From Bryobacterales bacterium (GTDB lineage: Bacteria; Acidobacteriota; Terriglobia; Bryobacterales; Bryobacteraceae): a stretch of DNA of 10,209 nt. The notes under the pieces are model-generated. The model did no database searches and was not told the DNA's origin. It saw only the letters and a program-made list of their open reading frames with translations. The translations under genes were made by a program, and so were the position numbers. Shown here piece by piece: positions 6,051 through 10,209 of the stretch. Numbering within the stretch: position 1 is the stretch's first letter; each line of letters opens with the position of its first letter. The stretch is taken from assembly GCA_025456495.1 (NCBI GenBank), contig JALOKO010000087.1, positions 1 to 10,209 of the forward strand, given 5' to 3'.

Positions 6051-6053
6051 GAG
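6024..6053 (-). repeat. 15-bp tandem duplication spanning the protease start codon
   Basis: GATCTTGTCCACGAG (6024-6038) and GATCTCGTCCATGAG (6039-6053) match at 13 of 15 bases. On the minus strand the units carry ATG (6050) and GTG (6035) at the same place, so both are possible starts in one frame. Confidence 0.7.
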
Positions 6054-6351
6054 GGCTCTTGGATCTTTTCCGTCAGGGCTCTCCGCCGTGAAGGATCGGG
6101 TCCATCGGCTCTGTCGTTGATCGGCGATACTGGTTCGTGTCTATCCGCGCGCTGGTCGCGCACGAAAGTCGCGCTGGCATCTCTTCCCTAGTGTAGAGGA
6201 TGCCTGTCTTCCCCGAGAACCTTCGTGACGAGTCGGGCGCGCACGCTGGGAACGGCAAGCGCCACGCGGCATTCCTTTTTCCTGCTCTCGTGAATGGATT
6301 CGGTGGATATAGCAAGAGTGCGACAGATGCAATCACAGTGGAGAGGCGTTG
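6051..6351. promoter_or_regulatory. Divergent intergenic region between Ubl operon and reductase gene
   Basis: This 301-bp spacer must hold the leftward promoter of the Ubl operon and the rightward promoter of the reductase gene. I see no clear consensus promoter. Weak candidates are a TACACT -10-like box on the minus strand near 6190-6200 and GATATAG on the plus strand near 6306. AGGGCTCT occurs twice, at 6052-6059 and 6075-6082 (23 bp apart). A GC-rich stretch at about 6145-6175 repeats GTCGCGC. No small gene is convincing here. GGAGAGG at 6340-6346 is the ribosome site for the reductase. Confidence 0.6.
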
Positions 6352-7479
6352 ATGGGTAGTGGACTTTCCGCATTCGGCTCCCCGGTGAAGCCGCTTTCCT
6401 CCCTGCGTTCTGGCGCCCTGCTGATGTCGGGCGCGACAGGCCTGGTGGGAAGCGGTCTGGTTCCGCTGCTGCGTAGCGCTCACCCTGACCGCGACTTGGT
6501 GCTGCTCACCCGACAACCTACCGGTTTTCCCTCGCAAGGCTGCTTCGTTTTGCAAGCCGATGTTGCGAAACCGAACCTGGGGCTACCCAACGAAGTCTAC
6601 GCGCTGCTCAAGCAGCAGGTGCGCCAGGTGATCCATTCCGCCGCTGACATCCGGTTTCGCATCCACCTGGATGAATCTCGCGCGACCAATGTCGATGGCA
6701 CGCGGCACATGTTGGAGTTCGCGGAAGCCTGCCCCCATCTGGAGCGATTCCTGCATGTCAGCACCATCTATGTGGCAGGCAAGCGAACAGGCATGGTGCC
6801 GGAGCGCCTCCCCTGCCCGTTGGCGGGTTTCGTGAACACCTACCAGCAAACCAAGTTCGAGGCCGAACAACTGGTGTTGGAACGGATGTCGCGCATTCCC
6901 GCTGCGATCATCCGCCTCAGTTCCATCATCGGCGACTCCCGGTTGGGCTCCGTTCGCCAGTTCAACTATTTCCACCAGTCCATCAAAGCGATTCCCTGGA
7001 ATCCTCTACCCGCGATTCCGGCAGACCCCGAAGCCAGAATTGACCTGGTGAGCTCAGATTGGACCATCGCCGCCCTTCACCTGCTGTTTGAGGAGTGCTT
7101 CGAACCCGGGCGCATCCATCAACTGTGCGCGGGCGCAGACCGGAGTTGGACCGTAGGTGAGTTGTTGAATCGCACCTACGATATCTTTGAGAAACACCAC
7201 ATCCACCTGCGACTGAAGCGACGGCCGCGCCTGGTGCCCTATGCGGACTTTGAGCGGGTTGTCGAAAAGATGAGCAGCCGCTTGCCCTCAAGCTTCAATG
7301 AGTGGCTGGGCGCGCTGTTGAGCTTCCTTCCCCACCTCTCCTTGCGACAGCAGTTCGAAAACAGCGAGACGGAAGCGTTGCTGGCAGGACGCGTGCCTTT
7401 CCCCAGCCTGGACAGCTATTTCCTGCGGGTTGTGGAGTATTGCGTGTCGACGAACTGGGGCCGCGCCGCGGCGGACTAG
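6352..7479 (+). CDS. Extended SDR / thioester-reductase-like NAD(P)-binding protein
   Basis: The product has 375 residues from ATG 6352, with GGAGAGG five bases upstream. The N-terminal Rossmann fold has LLMSGATGLVGSG (23-35), the GxxGxxG loop of extended short-chain dehydrogenases. HSAADIRFR (95-103) and the VDGTRHMLEFAE helix (114-125) follow. The catalytic set is HVSTIYVAG with S137 and a YxxxK pair, Y164 and K168. A middle RLSSIIGDS (188-196) is also typical. The pattern fits the NAD_binding_4 group (male-sterility/fatty acyl-CoA reductase and the thioester reductase domains of NRPS/PKS/Lys2). It stands alone, with no carrier or adenylation domain. A lipid, acyl or sugar substrate cannot be told from sequence, so an epimerase/reductase label is as far as I would go. 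The gene is divergent from the Ubl operon, so shared function is not implied. It converges on the next gene with only 8 bp between stops. Confidence 0.85.
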   Translation: MGSGLSAFGSPVKPLSSLRSGALLMSGATGLVGSGLVPLLRSAHPDRDLVLLTRQPTGFPSQGCFVLQADVAKPNLGLPNEVYALLKQQVRQVIHSAADIRFRIHLDESRATNVDGTRHMLEFAEACPHLERFLHVSTIYVAGKRTGMVPERLPCPLAGFVNTYQQTKFEAEQLVLERMSRIPAAIIRLSSIIGDSRLGSVRQFNYFHQSIKAIPWNPLPAIPADPEARIDLVSSDWTIAALHLLFEECFEPGRIHQLCAGADRSWTVGELLNRTYDIFEKHHIHLRLKRRPRLVPYADFERVVEKMSSRLPSSFNEWLGALLSFLPHLSLRQQFENSETEALLAGRVPFPSLDSYFLRVVEYCVSTNWGRAAAD

Positions 7480-7487
7480 CGCCAGTA

Positions 7488-8930
7488 TCAGCGGGTTCGC
7501 GGACCCGCCGCGCCGGAAGCTGACGCGGAGCGCGACCGGCGCGCCTCCACATTCGCGGGTTGCGCACCTGCCACCAGCGTGGGATGCGCGCGTTGCGCCA
7601 ATACATCGGAGACTCGCCACGTATTGCCAACTCGTTGCGTCCGCAGCAGCACCTCAAAGCCAGGCACCTCCGCCACATTGGCGACGGCCAGGGCCTCGGC
7701 AACCGTTCGCGCGGAGCCAGGGGCCAACATGAACTCGCCCGCCGCTTCCGTATCCGGTTGCGTTACCCCTCCAACCAACAGGACATACCCGCTTCGGGCG
7801 AGATTCGGGGTCAAGGCGACCAGGGCGTGCGAGTGGGTGCGCTCCTGGTCAGAGGGCTCAGGCTCGGGGGGGTAGTACAGGTGCTCGCCCTCATTGGGAG
7901 AACGGTTGCGCCAGCGAGCGGGTCTGCCATAGGCGGGACGTTCAATCTGAAAATTCATGGCGGCCTCAAACACGGCCACCCAAGGGTTCGCGTGCATTGA
8001 ACCCAGGAAGACAAAGTTTCCCGACCGTAAGTCCCGCGCCTGTAGATCGCGGCTTTGGCGGAAGGCAATCCGGGAGGCGAACTGTGGAAAGTCCAGCGCC
8101 GCGCGCAGGGTGAGCGACGCATCACCGATATTCATCAGCTCGCGCGAGACCATGTTGCGCCAATGGGTTGGGTGGCGCCTTCCCGCCGGGTGATCCGGCG
8201 CAAAGGCTTCGCGGGTCTGATATTCGCGAAACTCAACGGCTTCGCCCGTATAGCTTTGAATGAGGTTGACGATGGAGTCCGACGGGACGAATTCCACCTT
8301 GCCCCGCGTGCGCGTCAGAAAGTCCTCCATGATGGACTCTTGGGGTTGGACCGCGCGCACCACTACCGATGGCGTTGTGGCCTGGTTGCGCCCTTCCGGT
8401 CCCCAATGGCTTCCGGCCAGGAATGCCGCGGTCAGCATGGCTACCGCCGTCAATGCGAAACGAACTCGAGGCCAGTAGGACTGGCTGGCGGTTGGTGACC
8501 GGCGCTCGGGAACATCCATCGCTCCGTCGGCCTCGATTGCCGCTATCGAAGTTCCATCTCCACCTGCTAGCTGTCCGGAGGAGCTTGTGGCCGGGTTGCG
8601 CGGCGCGAAGCAGAGGCGATACTCCCCCTTTGGGATCTGGAGATCCCAGGCTTCACCCGCTCCATCGGCGGCATAGTAGTCCAGCAGCCGCTGCCGCAGC
8701 TGGCGCATGGACGCGCGGACGATGCTGTCCGCCGAAGGGTCAAAGTCAGCGCCTCGGCCGAAGAGCTCCTCCCCGATGGTGGTCTCGTGAATTGCCTCAC
8801 CGGTTCCAGAAAAATGACGCCCGCTCAGGTACTCCAGCAGTTGTCTGGAACGGGTAGATTTGTGAAACGCATCACTTCCCAGAATGCGCGCCACCAATTC
8901 CTGTTGCCTCGCGATAAGTTCTTCATTCAT
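7488..8930 (-). CDS. Membrane-bound winged-helix transcriptional regulator (acidobacterial type)
   Basis: The product has 480 residues. Residues 1-110 match a winged-helix module I recognise from many acidobacterial proteins: ILGSDAFHKSTRSRQLLEYL (16-35), then HETTIGEELFGR (48-59), a DP-x3-D-IVRASMRQLRQRL recognition region (64-82), DYYA, and the wing LQIPKGEYRLCF (97-108). A linker and one TM segment (about 154-175) follow. The C-terminal 300 residues are predicted periplasmic with no recognised domain. This is a ToxR/CadC-like plan: a cytoplasmic DNA-binding head with an outer sensor. The gene is divergent from the TonB-dependent receptor, which makes that receptor its first candidate target. 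The start ATG 8930 has only a weak ribosome site (AGGGG about 14 nt upstream). The stop is TGA, 8 bp from the reductase stop. Confidence 0.8.
   Translation of the reverse strand: MNEELIARQQELVARILGSDAFHKSTRSRQLLEYLSGRHFSGTGEAIHETTIGEELFGRGADFDPSADSIVRASMRQLRQRLLDYYAADGAGEAWDLQIPKGEYRLCFAPRNPATSSSGQLAGGDGTSIAAIEADGAMDVPERRSPTASQSYWPRVRFALTAVAMLTAAFLAGSHWGPEGRNQATTPSVVVRAVQPQESIMEDFLTRTRGKVEFVPSDSIVNLIQSYTGEAVEFREYQTREAFAPDHPAGRRHPTHWRNMVSRELMNIGDASLTLRAALDFPQFASRIAFRQSRDLQARDLRSGNFVFLGSMHANPWVAVFEAAMNFQIERPAYGRPARWRNRSPNEGEHLYYPPEPEPSDQERTHSHALVALTPNLARSGYVLLVGGVTQPDTEAAGEFMLAPGSARTVAEALAVANVAEVPGFEVLLRTQRVGNTWRVSDVLAQRAHPTLVAGAQPANVEARRSRSASASGAAGPRTR
7491..7508 (+). terminator. Possible GC hairpin after the reductase gene
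   Basis: GCGGGT (7491-7496) pairs exactly with ACCCGC (7503-7508) around a six-base loop, 12 bp past the reductase stop and inside the last codons of the convergent gene. No T-tract follows, so intrinsic termination is uncertain. Confidence 0.25.
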
Positions 8931-8971
8931 CAGGCCCGTTAACCCCTGTTTACTGGCACAGATCCCCTGCC

Positions 8972-8998
8972 TTCACCGAAATTTCACAGGGAATTCAC
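8972..8998. repeat. Three TTCAC boxes at exact 11-bp spacing (candidate operator)
   Basis: TTCAC occurs at 8972-8976, 8983-8987 and 8994-8998. The 11-bp step is close to one DNA turn, so all boxes face the same side of the helix, as expected for a cooperative regulator site. It lies 42 bp before the regulator start and about 80 bp before the receptor start. Confidence 0.45.
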
Positions 8999-9067
8999 TC
9001 AACGTATGCACCTGTTGTATGTCATTCCTTAATCAGTTGCAACCCCTTTTACGCTTCAGGGGTCTTT

Positions 9068-9072
9068 GGAGG
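9068..9072 (+). promoter_or_regulatory. Shine-Dalgarno fixing the GTG start of the receptor
   Basis: GGAGG lies 6 nt before GTG 9079. The resulting N-terminus is a textbook signal peptide, which supports GTG rather than the internal ATG at 9106. Confidence 0.8.
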
Positions 9073-9078
9073 TCTTCC

Positions 9079-10209
9079 GTGTCTGGACACATCCGCGTTG
9101 TTTTGATGGTCCTTTGTTGTCTGGCCCTGTTCGTGGGGCTGGCTTCCGCCCAAACCGCCACCGTTAGCGGTCGCGTCACTGATTCCACCGGGGCAGTGGT
9201 GCCCGGAACTCAGATCACAATTACCAGCATCGCCACAGGCGCCAGTCGCGCGGTGCAGGCAAACGAAGTGGGCCTGTACACCGTTCCGCTGCTTCCGCCT
9301 GGCGAATACCGCATGAACGTCGAACAGCAGGGCTTCCGCTCGGTCAGCCGGACCGGCATCATCCTGCAGGTGGACCAGCGCGCCACCATTGACTTCGCGC
9401 TGGAAATCGGCGCCGTGTCTGAACAGATTGAGGTGAGCGCGGACGCCGTCCAGCTCAACACCGTGGAGGCCAGCCAAGGCCAGGTGATTGAGAACCGGCG
9501 CATCGTGGATATGCCCCTGAACGGCCGAGACTACAACCAGTTGGCGCTGCTGTCCGCCGGCGCCGTGCAACCGCTGGCAGACGCCCGGTACGGCGGCTTC
9601 AGTTCCGGCGGCATGCGCGTGACGCAGAACAACTTCCTGCTCGATGGCGTGGACAACAACGCCGTGGAGTTGGCCGGCGCGCAACGGCAGTCCGAGATGG
9701 TGAAGCCCTCCGTGGACGCCGTACAAGAATTCAAGGTGCAGACGAACTCCTACTCCGCCGAATTCGGTCGCGCCATGGGCAGCGTCGTCAACGTCACCAC
9801 CAAGTCCGGCACCAACGAACTGCATGGCACCGCCTTCCACTTCCTGCGGAACGAAAAGCTGGACGCCAAGAACTTCTTTGATCCGCCAGACCAGCCGCGG
9901 CCCCCATTCAAGCGGAATCAGTTTGGCTTTTCGGTGGGCGGCCCCGCCTTTATCCCGAAGCTCTTCGACGGCCGCAACAAGGTCTTCTGGTTCGGCAACT
10001 ATGAGGGCACGCGGGTTCGCGAGAGCAACACCGCCAACAACACCATTCCCACGCTCCGGATGCGACAGGGCGATTTCGGCGACCTGCTGGAGCAGCGTAA
10101 CCGCACCATCATTGACCCTGCCACGCGACAGCCCTTCGCCAACAACCGCATTCCGTTGGGCCGCTTTGACCCCGTTGCGAACACCCTGATGGGCCTCTAT
10201 CCCACCCCG
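9079..10209 (+). CDS. Oar-like TonB-dependent receptor with carboxypeptidase-regulatory domain (3' end cut)
   Basis: 377 codons are seen from GTG 9079 to the right edge. In Acidobacteria such proteins usually run to around 1,000 residues or more, so only the N-terminal third is here. Residues 1-24 are a signal peptide, with probable cleavage LASA|Q. Residues 27-110 form a carboxypeptidase-regulatory-like beta-sandwich (VSGRVTDSTGAVVPGTQITI at 29-48, GLYTVPLLPPGEYRM at 65-79). A plug domain follows at about 127-245, with MPLNGRDYNQLALLSAGA, NNFLLDGVDNN and SAEFGRAMGSVVNVTTKSG. Then comes the start of the barrel (LHGTAFHFLRN, KVFWFGNYEG). No clear TonB box was found. Outer membrane; the substrate is unknown, probably a glycan or peptide breakdown product as proposed for the related Oar/SusC-like group. 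Likely controlled from the divergent spacer and the neighbouring winged-helix regulator. Confidence 0.93.
   Translation, partial: MSGHIRVVLMVLCCLALFVGLASAQTATVSGRVTDSTGAVVPGTQITITSIATGASRAVQANEVGLYTVPLLPPGEYRMNVEQQGFRSVSRTGIILQVDQRATIDFALEIGAVSEQIEVSADAVQLNTVEASQGQVIENRRIVDMPLNGRDYNQLALLSAGAVQPLADARYGGFSSGGMRVTQNNFLLDGVDNNAVELAGAQRQSEMVKPSVDAVQEFKVQTNSYSAEFGRAMGSVVNVTTKSGTNELHGTAFHFLRNEKLDAKNFFDPPDQPRPPFKRNQFGFSVGGPAFIPKLFDGRNKVFWFGNYEGTRVRESNTANNTIPTLRMRQGDFGDLLEQRNRTIIDPATRQPFANNRIPLGRFDPVANTLMGLYPTP

Larger units (their letters stand above)
8931..9078. promoter_or_regulatory. Divergent promoter region between regulator and TonB-dependent receptor
   Basis: This 148-bp AT-richer spacer serves both genes. 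A weak plus-strand promoter candidate is TTCACA (8983-8988) with TATGCA (9005-9010) at 16-bp spacing. It overlaps the phased TTCAC repeats, which would suit control by repression or activation at that point. Confidence 0.5.

Noticed and set aside
6141..6555. Small minus-strand ORFs in the spacer before the Ubl operon
   Set aside because: Several overlapping frames with no motif or ribosome site; two run into the reductase gene. Not enough to call a gene.
9049..9840. Minus-strand ORF (263 aa) opposite the TonB-dependent receptor
   Set aside because: His/Gly/Val-rich antisense product without family motifs. The plus strand has a signal peptide, carboxypeptidase-regulatory and plug domains.
1..10209. 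tRNA/rRNA genes, CRISPR arrays, insertion sequences, attachment sites
   Set aside because: No cloverleaf, spaced identical repeats, transposase motif or terminal inverted repeats were found on reading both strands. Short RNA elements could be missed by eye.

Overview
The window looks like chromosomal DNA from a GC-rich acidobacterium, probably of the Solibacter/Bryobacter type. This is an inference from gene content. The right end carries an Oar-like TonB-dependent receptor with an N-terminal carboxypeptidase-regulatory domain. Next to it is a membrane-bound winged-helix regulator of a type common in Acidobacteria. No 16S or other phylogenetic marker is present.

Layout: positions 1-6050 hold one tightly packed minus-strand operon, read right to left. 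In transcription order it encodes: (1) a two-TM trypsin-like serine protease (6050-4836); (2) an 89-residue YukD/EsaB-type ubiquitin-like protein (4826-4557); (3) an E1-like ThiF/MoeB/UBA-type activating enzyme with a C-terminal extension (4540-3338); (4) a JAB/JAMM isopeptidase with a C-terminal TM anchor (3341-2292); (5) a six-TM protein with a C-terminal FHA domain (2295-1213); (6) a prokaryotic RING finger fused to a TM2 membrane domain (1216-575); (7) a GYF_2-domain protein cut by the window edge (481-1). Genes 3 to 6 are joined by ATGA/GTGA stop-start overlaps, and the Ubl ribosome binding site overlaps the protease stop codon, so the set is almost certainly translated as a unit.

Together the operon encodes a bacterial ubiquitin-like conjugation pathway: modifier, E1, candidate E3 (RING) and deconjugase (JAMM). 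The candidate E3, the deconjugase, the FHA protein and the protease are all predicted to sit in the inner membrane. No E2 is visible in the window. It may lie beyond the left edge, or the system may work without one. YukD-like Ubl/E1/RING/JAB operons were predicted earlier by comparative genomics. To my knowledge this particular membrane-bound layout, with a protease at the head plus FHA and GYF proteins, has no experimentally assigned function.

Positions 6051-6351 are a divergent intergenic region with short repeats. It is followed on the plus strand by an extended SDR/thioester-reductase-like gene (6352-7479). This converges, 8 bp apart, on the minus-strand winged-helix regulator (8930-7488). 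A 148-bp divergent spacer (8931-9078) contains three TTCAC repeats at exact 11-bp spacing. It separates the regulator from the plus-strand TonB-dependent receptor (from GTG 9079, running off the right edge). No tRNA, rRNA, CRISPR array or insertion sequence was seen.
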